A stretch of DNA of 64,000 nt from Collybiopsis luxurians FD-317 M1 (taxonomy: Eukaryota; Basidiomycota; Agaricomycetes; Agaricales; Omphalotaceae), in NCBI GenBank assembly GCA_000827265.1, contig KN834851.1:66474-130473 (forward strand), in the 5' to 3' direction. Each line of letters opens with the position of its first letter. Position 1 is the first letter of the stretch. The notes beneath the pieces were generated by a model that was not told the origin of the DNA, ran no database searches, and saw nothing but the letters and a program-made list of their open reading frames with translations. This document shows positions 43,577-55,179 of the stretch, piece after piece. The position numbers and the translations under genes were made by a program.

Positions 43577-45526
43577 ATGGATGAACTTTTACTGATTCCG
43601 CACAAACGGCCGTTTTCTCCGCAGAGTTTAGCCTTCGGAGAATATACCTCTGAAGACTCCGTCGGGTCAAAGAACTCAGAGAATCTTATGCCGTACTCGC
43701 ACCATAAGGGCGAGACGTCTCAGCGCCCCCATTTCAGTACTGCCAATAAACGGAGCGGTTATCTTACAATTTTATCCTTTTTCTTCCTGGCAGTGCTTGT
43801 GGCTTGCATGAACCACATTGCATTTTTACAGCTAGATGGAAAAGAGACTGGCAGTCACACCACACAGTTTTGGGTGACCATATTTAAAAACATATTTCCT
43901 TCCGCTGTGGCACTTTTCTTGCTCATAGGTCTAAAGGCTTGCCTATCACAGGTAGTGCGTGTCAGATTGCCTGTAACCTGTAACCTACTGATACACCTTC
44001 CTGTTATGCAGGCCCTATACCGCATCCACCTTAGTCCAAATTCACTGGCCCTTGTAAACCTTATTGCATCCCCACCCACTTTTCTCAATACTGTCTCCAT
44101 TCTCTGTGAATCTTCCATGCGCGCTTCAAACTTGTGGTTCGCATTCCTGGCCGCCATCACACAATCAGTTGCACTCACCTCTATATTCATCCCCGGAACT
44201 TTGACAGTGGCGCAGACTCCGCCGCATATACAATCTGTCAAGATTCCTACTATCGACTTCAATGTTATTAACCCAAAGACATCTTCCCTTGCATCTTTGG
44301 AGACCTTCTACATATCCAACGAAGGAAATGATAAAGCTCATGTGTACCAGACTTGGGCCTTTGCAGGCCCATCTCAACGATGGCATCAATTAATTTTACG
44401 ATCGGCCTCAAGCAGCAAGGCACCTACATGGGATCCTCCAGATGGGTGTGGCTCAATGTGCACATATAACTTCTCCTACGTAGCTCCTGCTCTGAGCTGC
44501 ACCGAGCTATCAAAGAAGGATATATGGCCTAGTGGAAAAGTAAATGGGAGTGACAGTCTACTGCCTTTCCCAGTGCTTAATAGAACAGTGAATCCATATG
44601 GGTTTTCAGAGACTGATAAGTATTTCTTCTACAACTCTAGCTGGTCGCTTAATACACTCGGGAAGATCTTTGAATCGTCGATGTATTTGGATGTGATCTA
44701 TATGGAAAGTTTCAATACAACAACTTTGGATGGGTTGGGAATGTTCAACTATCCAAATCCGTCACAATGGACACCTCGCGGCGCCCGTTGTGCATACCAG
44801 AATGCAACATACGAGGCTACAACTGCATTCTCAAACAATGCCCAGTCATCCAGCACGAGGGTTACAGAGTGGCATGGTCCCATTTCCAATTACACTGACG
44901 CTGGAGAAAGTACAACAAATATGAACTTGTCCTTTCTCAGCATTGCTCAAAGCTTTAATGTCCTTTTGGAAGGAAGTGCATACTATGACGGTGCGGGAGA
45001 TGTGTTCACCCAAGACACTCAGGCATTTTATGCCGCCCCATTGTTCAACTTAACCAGCGATTTACGAAACTTTACTGAGACCAATGGACCTACGGAACCT
45101 AGGACTGCCTATTACTTTTCTTTGTCTTCAAGTTTCGGGGGGAATTTATCTGCCGGGCTCCAGGAATTGTTGGGAAATGTCACACTTGCTTTTGTCAATG
45201 AACAAATGGCAAGTTTTCATGCAGATATATTAGTGACACCTAACAGCACTCAGTATGCGTACCTTGCATGGAGATTGGGCTTGATATATGGGACCATTTT
45301 TGGCGGGTCATTTGTGGTCATTGCTTATGGCTTATACTGTCTCCATGTGAATGGCACCACAGCAATTTTTGACTTGGAGCACATTGTGCGGATGACAGCT
45401 GGAAGTACAGGGCTTCATGAATGTGCAGCTCATCCGCAATTTGGGTCTACTTTGGTTAGGGGTGCCTTCTTCTCTGAGCCGGATGGAGGTACTCATGATC
45501 AGAGGGTAGTCTTGGATGTTGATTGA
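43577..45526 (+). CDS. four-helix membrane protein with large extracellular domain
   Basis: A single open frame of 649 codons, ATG at 43577 to TGA at 45526, with no intron. Membrane spans: YLTILSFFFLAVLVACM (about residues 61-80), IFPSAVALFLLIGLKACL (about 105-125), a third around WFAFLAAITQSVALTSIFI (about 190-210) and a fourth near the end (YGTIFGGSFVVIAYGLYCL, about 575-595). Between spans 3 and 4 lies an extracellular region of about 360 residues with many N-glycosylation sequons and few Cys (DGCGSMC, ALSCTELS, GARCAYQN). The cytoplasmic end is TAIFDLEHIVRMTAGSTG and a terminal VVLDVD. I do not recognise the family by name; similar proteins are common and expanded in Agaricomycetes. At least five broken relatives lie within 10 kb. 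The function is unknown; a receptor or transporter-like role would be a guess. Confidence 0.8.
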   Translation: MDELLLIPHKRPFSPQSLAFGEYTSEDSVGSKNSENLMPYSHHKGETSQRPHFSTANKRSGYLTILSFFFLAVLVACMNHIAFLQLDGKETGSHTTQFWVTIFKNIFPSAVALFLLIGLKACLSQVVRVRLPVTCNLLIHLPVMQALYRIHLSPNSLALVNLIASPPTFLNTVSILCESSMRASNLWFAFLAAITQSVALTSIFIPGTLTVAQTPPHIQSVKIPTIDFNVINPKTSSLASLETFYISNEGNDKAHVYQTWAFAGPSQRWHQLILRSASSSKAPTWDPPDGCGSMCTYNFSYVAPALSCTELSKKDIWPSGKVNGSDSLLPFPVLNRTVNPYGFSETDKYFFYNSSWSLNTLGKIFESSMYLDVIYMESFNTTTLDGLGMFNYPNPSQWTPRGARCAYQNATYEATTAFSNNAQSSSTRVTEWHGPISNYTDAGESTTNMNLSFLSIAQSFNVLLEGSAYYDGAGDVFTQDTQAFYAAPLFNLTSDLRNFTETNGPTEPRTAYYFSLSSSFGGNLSAGLQELLGNVTLAFVNEQMASFHADILVTPNSTQYAYLAWRLGLIYGTIFGGSFVVIAYGLYCLHVNGTTAIFDLEHIVRMTAGSTGLHECAAHPQFGSTLVRGAFFSEPDGGTHDQRVVLDVD

Positions 45527-45782
45527 TCTACATATAAAGATCCATATTTCTAGATTATGGTTACTTGCAGGCTTTACATCTGGCTCTTCAAAAGCACCCC
45601 ATGCAACACTTGCTATACCTATATTCTAGTCACTACTTGGTAGCAAACTAGAATGGCCTGTTCTATATTATTTTGCATAAATAAATGGTACATTGGACCA
45701 TGTTCCAAATCTTAAGCATGGGTACGGGACGGTCATACATGTATTGTCCATTACAATTGTAATATGGGCAAATTACGGGTAT

Positions 45783-45893
45783 GGGCCTTCATGAATGTGC
45801 TGCTCATCCACAATTTGGGTCTACTTTGGTCAAGGGTGACTTCTTCTCCAAGTGAGATGGAGGATCCAAGAGAGTGGTTTTGGATGTTGATTG
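45783..45893 (+). pseudogene. C-terminal scrap of the membrane-protein family
   Basis: Matches the last 35 codons of the intact gene, 255 bp downstream of it: counterparts of GLHECAAHPQFGSTLV, GDFFSK and VVLDVD before a stop. One in-frame stop follows the Ser-Lys. CG pairs are absent. Confidence 0.7.
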
Positions 45894-46224
45894 ATTTACA
45901 TATGAAGATCCACATCCCTCTCTAAGTCCTGATCCCTTGCAAGCTCATCCATCTGGCCTCAACACAGACTTCAATTAAAGCATCCTGTGCAATCCACTAC
46001 ATATTCTGGTCAACATACTTACCAACACCTACCTCTGTCAAATAGATCTTGAAGGTCTGTTCACGAGGTCATGCAAACAGCAGTATACATTGCTCCAATG
46101 TCTGCGTGCACTTTTATTTACTAGAACTAGTTGAGACTATTGTTCCTTTTTTCTGGACTCCTCAAAATCCATGATAACTTCCAACTCTTTTCACTCTCTA
46201 TCATAACTTATGCTATGTTGTCAG

Positions 46225-47150
46225 TAACATCATGATTCCTCTCAAGCATTTCTTCTCTCTAGAAAATCCAACTTCTGGAGAATATGCCTCCTTGAAATCC
46301 ATTTCTGAGGACTCTGTTGAGTTAAAGAGCTGGCAGAATTCCGCTCCATGCTTGCAGCATAAAGAAAGATGGCACATCTCTACGCCCCCATTTCGGAACT
46401 GTTAGCATACAAAGTGGCTATTGGATGATTTTATTACTCTTCTGTATGGCAGTCCTTGTGGCTTGGATGAACCACAGTGCATTTTACAGCTGGGTGGAAA
46501 AGAGACCCGCAGTCATACTACACAGTTTTGGGTGACTGCTTAAAAACATGTTCCTACTATTATTGTGGCATTTTTGCTGCTTATGGTGCTAATAGCTTGG
46601 CTATCACAGATGGTGTGTATGCAATTGGTGTATAGCTGAATATACATACCAACTTGACTTCAATGTTGTTAACTGAATGGAATCTTCTATTGCATCTGCT
46701 GAAGCCATTGTGGAATCCTTTTCCCCCAATCACACTGACAAACTGTCCCAGTATTTCAATTTCATAGGTTCATCTCAATGATAGTATTAATTGATTTTGC
46801 AAACAGCATCACACTGCACTGCACCAACATGGGATTCCCCCAGTTGATTGTGGCTCCCCATGTAGTTACAGCTTCTCATACTCCACTCCTGCTCTGAATT
46901 GCACCTAAATATTGAGGAACAATATATAGCCCAGCAGCCCAAATGGGAGTGACAGTTGGTTGTTATCCCCGGCGCACCTGATCCCAGTACAAAAGAAAAT
47001 TCTTCCAAATATTGCTTCTACAACTCTAGCATCTTGGTTGCCCCTCCTTTTGTGCGGGATTTTTCCCCTTTCATGTCAGTTATAGATGTAATTAATATTG
47101 AAAATTTCAACATAACTTGGCATGCAGTGCCTCATAAAATAAGATGACCT
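46225..47150 (+). pseudogene. decayed N-terminal half of the membrane-protein family
   Basis: Begins with a match to the parent's IPHKRPFSPQSLAFGEY region, continues through the first two membrane spans (around 46410-46620), then jumps to the VINPKT to CTYNFSY part (46670-46900), and ends near 47150 after SFNTTTLDG. Frame is lost repeatedly and CG pairs are nearly absent. It stops where the DUF1308 pseudogene flank begins. Confidence 0.65.
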
Positions 47151-47335
47151 CTGTTCACTAGAAGGCAATCAAACCTCGGCTTTCTTGTGACAAGAGAGCC
47201 ACCAGTCAGGGGATGAACTTGTACTAGTAGGGTTAAGGTCTGTGAAGAAGGTGTTTACACAATAATATGTGACATTTTTGCCCACTGATTGTGGTATGGG
47301 ATGGGATCCTGTAACCTGTGTCCACAAATCCTTCT

Positions 47336-48407
47336 CATCGACTCTGAGTTTTGAAGCTCAAAGACCCTAGTTCAGCAAATGAAGCCAAATGACCTTCAGA
47401 TCGAAATGTTCAGGTCCAAAGCACAAAAGTTGATGTTGACTGTAATAGGCAGTGGATTAGACTGAATGCATACATATTGATTTTCTCATCTTGTTCATCA
47501 TTGCTAATTCATTGCGTGCAGCATTAAAACTTGCAAATTGCTGCTGAATTCCACGAAATTGATTCGGCCTACTTTCACTCCATTTTTTCTCTCTGATATT
47601 GTCCTCCTTGTTCATTTCCTCATATTCCCTCAGCTGGCATTGTTCCTAATGTTCCTTCAGTAACCCTTCCACAGCATCTCTCCCTTCTTACTTGGATCCC
47701 TTCATGCCTCCTGTTTCGACATCTTGAAATACAAGGATTATTCAATACGTTCCCAAGGCAGTCCCCATAAAGGTTGCTGAAAGTTGATACCAATCCAACT
47801 AGTCCTCTCCCTTGATGGGGATGTGGATGCCAACACCAATTTGGATCCTGGACCTGCATCCAATTCCCACTACAGCTTCACCTTGAATACTGAATACAAA
47901 GCCAAAGCTGAATGTGATTTCAAGTTCAAGTTTTTCCCTGCTACCGTTACCAAAGTGAACCCTCACCTGACTGCACATACAGTGCAAAATCTTGCATTGA
48001 TTTCATTTCTTGGATGGGCAACATTGATGCCAGTTCAGACCAGTGTGAAGGCAATTGTGGAGGAGACTAATATGAGGGTGAAGGTTGGGATGTATGAGAG
48101 TTTGACTTTGGGGGGTGTGGGTGAGGTGGTGGGGCAGGAGCAAGGACTCAAGTGGAAGCAGGGAGGGAGCAGGGGCAGGGATGAGAGCAAGAGGGGGTGG
48201 GAAGGAGTGTCTAGAGATGAGGATGCTCATAGTTTAGAAGGACCTTGGGCAGCAAGAACTTTGAATTCCTGGCCTCATGTCATCTCTGATATCTTTATCC
48301 CTTCATTTTCCCCATTGTCCTCATCAAATCACTTGAAGCTAGCAATCTGGATTATTAATCCTAAGAGTTTGGCAAGGGGTATGCATGCAGATTTGGTAGA
48401 CAATTGA
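47336..48407 (+). pseudogene. DUF1308 pseudogene with internal deletion, CG-depleted
   Basis: 47336-47575 matches the 5' part of the parent (33540-33790), including the intron 2 region (GCATACATATTGATTTT...GTGCAG). It then jumps at 47575 to the counterpart of 34750, losing about 950 bp. From 47784 one frame stays open to 48407 (LSLDGDVDAN, VTKVNPHLTAHTVQNLAL, AIVEETNMRVKVGMYESL, IWIINPKSLARGMHADLVDN). No CG pair occurs between 48001 and 48420. It shares a breakpoint region with the 40.1-kb copy. Confidence 0.8.
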
Positions 48408-48773
48408 GTCACATCATGTTGTTTTGTATCAAGCTGAATCAAATCATTGGAAGAATGTATATGAACATCTTGCTGAGTTTATAGTAAGGGATGCAAGATT
48501 CATCCAATGGGACTGAGACAAGATCTCTAAGTACAGGGAACTGGCTTCCCCTTTGCAGTTTGCTTTTCTAGTCCAAACAAAACTGCTCTTGATATTCCTC
48601 CCTTGTGAGAACTGAATGCTGCCTGCATGAGTACAGCAACTCTTGCACTGTTTGTTCCATCCACTTCATCTAATCATTCATCTTCACTCACACCAACTCT
48701 AAGTTCTCAAGCAGAGCCCCACACTCCAGCCAAGTTTTGGGAAATGCTGATGGAACAACTATGTTCCAAATGA

Positions 48774-51700
48774 TACGTGAGTCTGAGTTCAGAAATGGTT
48801 TGAGCAATTTTAGGATTAGCCACAGCTCTGAGATGGCAGAGTGTCCCCTTAGGACTTAAGATCTTATTGTGGATGCAAGCCTGTAAGAATTGGGACTTGG
48901 TCTCTCTTTTCTCTAATGTGAAGAAGAAGATGTGTTTTAGACAAGGAGTAGCTGGAGCTGTCAAAGTTGCTTGCAGCTTGAGTTACACTCACCCCCACCT
49001 CTTCACAATCATCTCTACCACAATGTCTCTAGTGGAATGCTTGTTGCACAATTCCCATGCCACATGCTTCAGCAAAAAAATGAAAATTGTCATGGATGGA
49101 AACTTAGCCTGTTGACTTCTTGCATTTATTGTTTAGCATGCAATTCTCATGCAAGCCAAAGAAATTCTTGCCTGCAGCCTGATATGAGCAGCTTTGACTC
49201 TTCTAGATTAGATTCAACTCTACTAGTAAGGATAGCAGTGATCACATCAAAAAGGACTTTTCAGCATCACCTCCACTGCATGCTTAGATAGTGCAACGGA
49301 GTTCTCACTGTGGGCTACAACAAGTTGTTGAGTGAATCATATGATTGCTGAGGACGTAGGACTGCCAGCACACAATCTATTTCCCTTCCTAACTGTCTAT
49401 GGCAAGTTGCAACATTCCACCCTTCAGGGGTTCCAGAAGTACATTCTCAAGTCCTTCCAGTATTAAGCTGCAAGAACTCTCTTCACGATTGATAAGCTGC
49501 AGCGCCTATACATACTATGGGTGTCATTCAGGAACATTGTTGAAGCCTCATACGTTGCATTTTAATATGTGCAACAGGCATCTCCCACTCCTCCTGAGCT
49601 GATAACACAGTAAGAGAAGAGCAGAGCTATACCTTAAGAGTATGTGCCCATGCATGCCTTTTTAGTTTCCATGAATTCTGGCAGTAAACATAATTATCTA
49701 CTGCTGCATGTTCAGACTAACCATGCCTTCCATTTCTCCTGACATAGCAAGAGTGAGATTAACCTATAGTCACATGAATGTCCTTCAATCTAAGAACTTG
49801 AAACTCCTGGAGTTGATCCTGGTTCCCAATGGATTCTCAGTGCTAGCCAACTTTTTAGTTTTCATAAAGTCCAGCAGAAATATGATTATCTACTGCCGCA
49901 TGTATAGACTAACTGTGCCTTCCATTTCTTCTGACAGAGGACAGAGTCAATGGGTATTATTTGATCCCATCATAAGAAGCACAGAGGTGTCAGATATTCT
50001 TCCATTTGAGGGTACCTGCAACTTCTGGCCCATTCTTGGTGCCTCTTTGGTGCCTCTTTGCTTATGAATAGCATTCTGGAGGGCTTTTGGATGCATTAGC
50101 GCTTGGGCAATTTGCGTCAGGTGGTGTGTTGTGAAATTGTAGCACAACACCTGAAGCAATGCACTAAAACATGCCAAATGCATCAATACTGCTGTAGCTG
50201 GTGAACTGGATGTATTTTGGCATTTTGAAGTTTGCAGGTATCTGAACTGCCATATGATGTGGTCAGAGATGTGTCATTCCTTCTTGTTAGCCTTGCCATA
50301 TGAATATTGGAGGTAGGTGCAGTTGCAACAGGCTCTACAGTCCACATGTGCACATATTCTCTGTGCATCTAGAATACAAATGAGCTTCTTATATATGGAC
50401 CATATTAAGACTGTTATGAACAAGTCAGTGAGTCTTTTGATTCAAGCAATACTAGAAGAACTTAGGCGCATCATTGTACAAGTCTGAATGCATTGATGCA
50501 TTAGTGTCTTCAACCCATGGATATTACCAGCACTTAACAATGGCTGAAGAGAGATCTACATGGTGATTCAACATTGAGATTAATGTGTTCAATTATCTCT
50601 AGAATTGCACTTGATGGTTTTGATATAACCTTGCAGAATGGAAGAGGAATGTAGTGTTCACCTTGTTCACTCTGATTTGTCTTCTCTCACACTGGAAGGG
50701 CAGAGCAACCAAGAGACTGCACAAAATGAGTATTTGCAAAACTACAGTACTACTATCTCATCGGAACCTCAAACACAAGTGTACAAAAATGTAGTACTTG
50801 TACTACTTAGAGCTTGGGTCCAAACTGTTTCACTTTGGAAACATACTTACCATTTGGCCAGTGAGCACAGGAAGGCCCAAAACTGGAAATATTTCCAGCA
50901 ATTCTGACTCTGCCTCTGCAAGGATCTTCTGTGTTGGTTGATCTTGGTTTTACTATCTAGCTTCTGATTCATTGAACCCATCACAGTGCGAAGTTACAAA
51001 ACTAGTTTGCCTTTAGGCATCCAATGCCTCAGATTAGGTGAAAGCACTCTCTACAAATTATTATCTGGATAACCAACATGTCACCATGGACAAGAATGTA
51101 CAGCAGCTGCCATTAGTTGACAATTAAGTGTATTGAAGGAATGCAAGAAATCGTTCAAGATACAAGTCAATATGCTGCATCAAATACTTTGCAGCATAAT
51201 TGAGCTCACAACCATACTTCAAATAGCTCACCCTCAGCTAAACTCAAAGTTTACCCACTATTACCCAATGGTGTCATTAGGCCTTTGGATTCAGGATATG
51301 CAACAGGGTTTTCAAATGGTATAACTGCCTCAGTATCACCCTTCTTCATTGAGCTCAATTGAAATATAGCAGCATTTGCTGCCAATCCTTCTAGGCTTCT
51401 CCACCCTTCACATTTTTATTTTGCTTTAAGGCCACTTCCAAATTCAATTTAGTATCTGAAAGCTTTTATTGAAGCATCCAACTTACTGCACACCTCCTGT
51501 AGCTGGATCTGTTAGGACACAGGGGAGTTGCTTGTCAATGATCAGAAATTACCCTGTTTTCATGCAATAGCAGAACTGACTCTCTGAAGAATGTATATTA
51601 GGGAAGTAAAGATGCACTGCAGTGCCCATTAACATTATTGCAAAGGGGAATTGGCGAGGGTTAGCAAAGATATTGGACTGGGGTTGATTCTCAAAAGCTG

Positions 51701-54700
51701 CCATCATTTTGATGGGATTGAATAAGAATAACACCTGTTGACTTTCCCCTCAATCTAAGAACTTAAAACTCCTGGAGTTGATCCTGGTTCCCAATAGATT
51801 CTCAGCGCTAGCCAATGTTTTAGTTTCTGTGAAGTTTGGTGGTAATCATGATTGTCTACCACCACATGTTCAGACTAACCATGCCTTCCATTTCTTCTGA
51901 CATGGCAAGAGTGACATTAACCTGATAACCTATAGTCACATGAATGTTGTTTGATCTGATAACTCAAAACTCCTGGAGTTGATCCAGGTTCCCAATAGAT
52001 TCTCAGTGCTAGCCAAACACAAATCATCCAAACTGCTTTAGCAGGCCCCTGCATGTGGAGTACTAAATGCTGTTAACATGACTCCATTCATCCTGATGCT
52101 ATAACCTTATCTTCACATGAATGTCTTTTTGAATCAAGCTTTTGTGCACCTTGTACCAAGTTTGGTTAATGCGACTTTTTTTCTCCCCAATTTTTCCTGT
52201 CAGCCATTATAGTTTGCTTTTCCTTTATTCACATGAATGTCTTTTGAGCATTTTAGCTATATTTGGGCCCCAGCTCTGAGAATGTAGAAAGGGAGTTTGA
52301 ATACCAGACTGGCACCTAGCACTCAATTTAACTGTACAGTATATCATGCAAGCTATTATGGAGGCTGTATTCTGTCATTCCAACTTCCTAGAATACTGAC
52401 CTTGCAAAAACCCACACTTTCTCACAGTCATTTGCTTCCACAGATTCATAGTCATTGCATTCCTGGCCCATGGTCCTGGCAAGACTATAGACAATGCAGT
52501 ATTGAAGATAACAAACATAAATTGTTCTTTGAGGATCCTCCATGAGATGTAACCAAGGTACTTGAATCTGCTGATGGTGAAGAAACTGTCTACCAGATCA
52601 TAATAAGTGACTCAGGGAGATGCATTGAAGGAGAAAGTCACGAACTTCCTCCAATAAAAGATGCATAGCCAAGAAATGTCAGGCTTTGCTTGTAAATGCC
52701 ACTAAAATGTCTTGGTGAACTGACTTTCATTCCAAGACTTCAACTATAATATATTTTTTGGACAATTTCCATTTGGAATGCTTGCTGAATGCCCAGAAAA
52801 GGTTCAGAATAATACCCCTGCTTCCAAGATTTTGCTTTCTTATCAACTTGCCTGAAATCTAGCCATAATATCGATCCAGACTTCTTCAAGGGGGCAATAT
52901 AACCCTGACCCAAAAAACATTTGAGATCATTCATCACCCTTTTGGTGTCTCTTACAATATCATAGTCTGACACCTCCTAGACATTAGAATTACCATTCCA
53001 TTCTTGCAATGGGTCCCATACTCTGAAGACTCATCTTCAGGCATGAATTACACTCCAGACCAAAATGAGAATTTGGGTGAGTCATTTTTTGATGTGTCTA
53101 TCCAGCACCTTCCTGAGCAAATAATATTAATAGGTAGATTTGAGGTCAACATGATTGGCATAGACATTTTGCATTCACAAGCAGATGATCCCACTGGCAA
53201 AGGGAAGATAAAAGACAGTCCCAAAATGCGAGGCCCAACTATTATATGCTACTGCCCTCCTCAGGAATACCCATGTTCTGCAAAGTATATTGCTGACTGG
53301 ACCAGAGATATAATGATTGACCCCAAATGGAAATATCCTAGTGTTGGATCCAATACAGACCCACTTCTCCCAGTATTGCCAATTCTGTGGTACACACTCT
53401 ACTTGTGGTGGGACATTCTACAATTCCTTTTCAAGAATGTTTATGACTTGGTGTGTGCAAATGCAACACCAGTCCTGGTCTGTTTTATTTGCTAATCTCT
53501 ACAACCAATTTCTAGGAACAGATCTTACTGCAAAGTCCCTGTGTAGAAGACACCCAACAGCTGAATCAAATACCCCTTGACTTACAAAGCTATATTCTCA
53601 TTCTAAATGACTATAAAGATATCATACAGTATCTTCTTGGTATTGCAAAAGCACAATCTTCAACAATTGACCCTCTTCAGCATTTCAATGTCCTAGCTCC
53701 TCCAACCCCAACACAAATGACATTCAAACCCTCTGTGTCTATTGCCTCTGCCCCTTGCTCACATGGCTCAATTCCAGCTCATGCATCCTCTCAGGGACCT
53801 GATGCTGCTCAGTTCTGGAAGTCAAGCAGTCCCCTGCCATCCTACCATCCTGAATGTCTTGACCCCAACCAACTCCATGAGAGGAAAAGACCTATAAGTT
53901 TCAACCTCTACTGCAAACCCTCCTTGGCAGCTACAGTACGGGCATCTCTTAACCTTGTCAACTGGCTTGGCATTGGCTCATTTCATTCTGCCAGGTTATA
54001 CAGAATCAACATCTGGATCTCTGTCACCTCTTCTCTCAGAGCACTTTTATACAGAAGTTGCCTCACTGGTGGACAAGATCATCAAGGAAGCAGAGGTCCT
54101 TGACTCTAGAATCAAGAGCACGCAGGAGATGGTATATCTTTTCTTTGCTGAATATGCATCCATTAATCATTTGCTTAGGTTTTCAGTAATGTTGCTATCT
54201 GTGAAAGCATTACAATGAGGCAACTATCATACATTGCAGTGATATACCTTCTGGTTACATTTGCTGCTGTACAAGCATTTCTCCTCCTTTCTCCTATCTA
54301 CAAGCTATTTATCACTTCTATAATCTAGGGCATTTTTGGCATAAATATTCAGAGCATGAGTTCCAGCACTCTGAACCAGTATTTTTTAGTAGCACTTTTG
54401 TATCCTCCATGGATCCATGCTGTCCCAGGTTTTGTGGCCATGGTTCTCCTTGGGATTTATGGGGAAGGAAGCATGGGAATTGCTCTTATTCTTGTTTCAT
54501 TATGCACTGGCACAATTTTGGACTCTTCAACTTTGCCTCTCAGAGATTCATTTGCCGTGCTGCCATTTTCTATGTGGCCAGTCTGAGGGAAGGACAGAAA
54601 ATGCTGGCCAAAGTGGAGCCATTGAGGAAGGAAGGAAGTTTATTATATGGCACAGCCTGAGGAACCTCAACAACCAGATACAGAAGACTCATCTGAAGTG

Positions 54701-54838
54701 GATATCAAGATAGAAGAGACAAGTATTTACCTATCCTTAGTTCCTGAACAAACTGTTCCTCAACAGTGGCTGAATGCATGAATATTATGGTTAGCTCAGT
54801 TGAGAAACTGCCTTTTCCTTGTTTGTTTGGAGGGTGAT
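48774..54838. other. 6-kb CpG-poor repeat graveyard
   Basis: No intact gene. 49540-49600 resembles a minus-strand scrap of the membrane-protein family (GCCTCATACGTTGCATTTT). 49660-52015 holds dispersed repeats (separate entry). The frames at 53004-53495 (163 codons, with ICYCPPQEYPCSAKYIADW) and 53717-54218 are the longest but match nothing I recognise; they may be leftovers of transposon cargo genes. A minus-strand frame at 52740-52973 (RVMNDLKCFLGQGYIAP) is also unrecognised. The composition is uniformly TA/CA/TG-rich with almost no CG. Confidence 0.5.
49660..52015. repeat. dispersed repeat with shared words, at least three copies
   Basis: CTCCTGGAGTTGATCC followed by (T/A)GGTTCCCAAT and GATTCTCAG starts at 49804, 51769 and 51970. 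It is preceded or followed by AGACTAACCATGCCTTCC or a variant (49714, 49903, 51871) and by CACATGAATGT. Units are about 150-200 bp, two in near-tandem on each side. On the minus strand the shared part reads GTRINSRSFKFLD. It could be coding sequence of an old retroelement, but no RT, RNase H or integrase motif is visible. Confidence 0.5.
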
Positions 54839-54888
54839 CCCCAGTCAATAGTCCCCAGGGCCAGAACAGGTTGGAGCAGGTCAGGTCA
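54839..54888 (+). repeat. left terminal inverted repeat of the Plavaka-like element
   Basis: CCCCAGTCAA, then T, then AGTCCCCAGGGCCAGA, followed by the subterminal words ACAGGTTGGAG and CAGGTCAGG. It is preceded by GTGAT. Confidence 0.85.
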
Positions 54889-55179
54889 ATTTCTGATATT
54901 GCCCAATTGGGTCAGGGCCTGGTCACATTAACTTATATATTTCAACCAACTTGTTTAGCATGTTCAACTTATAAAATCAGTTAAGACATCCAATTGACAT
55001 GTTCAAAGGATGAATTTCTTCAATTTTGTTAAAGAAAGTGGTCAACTTGGCTTGTCACAGCATCAGTTGACACCAAATCCAGTTCAGCTTCTCTCTGCTC
55101 ATTTTACTCAACACTTGTTCACCTTATTCCCAGACTTTATTTCTCACCAATACAGCTGTTCTTTTCATGAAATACTATT

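Larger units (their letters stand above)
40130..48773. repeat. segmental duplication: 40130-41400 and 47578-48773
   Basis: The DUF1308 pseudogene and about 360 bp of its 3' flank occur twice in the same orientation, about 7.4 kb apart, ending near 41400 and 48773. The second copy is CG-depleted: many differences are CG changed to TG or CA, for example GCGCATACGGTGC versus GCACATACAGTGC. The coordinates given span both copies and the DNA between them. Confidence 0.8.

Noticed and set aside
52740..52973. Minus-strand frame (RVMNDLKCFLGQGYIAP) as reverse transcriptase
   Set aside because: Lacks the YxDD box, RT palm motifs and RNase H residues; resemblance limited to a few residues.
53004..53495. 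163-codon frame with CYCPPQEYPCSAKY as a zinc-finger gene
   Set aside because: Cys spacing fits no known finger, and the frame lies in CG-depleted, stop-rich repeat DNA with no paralogue here.
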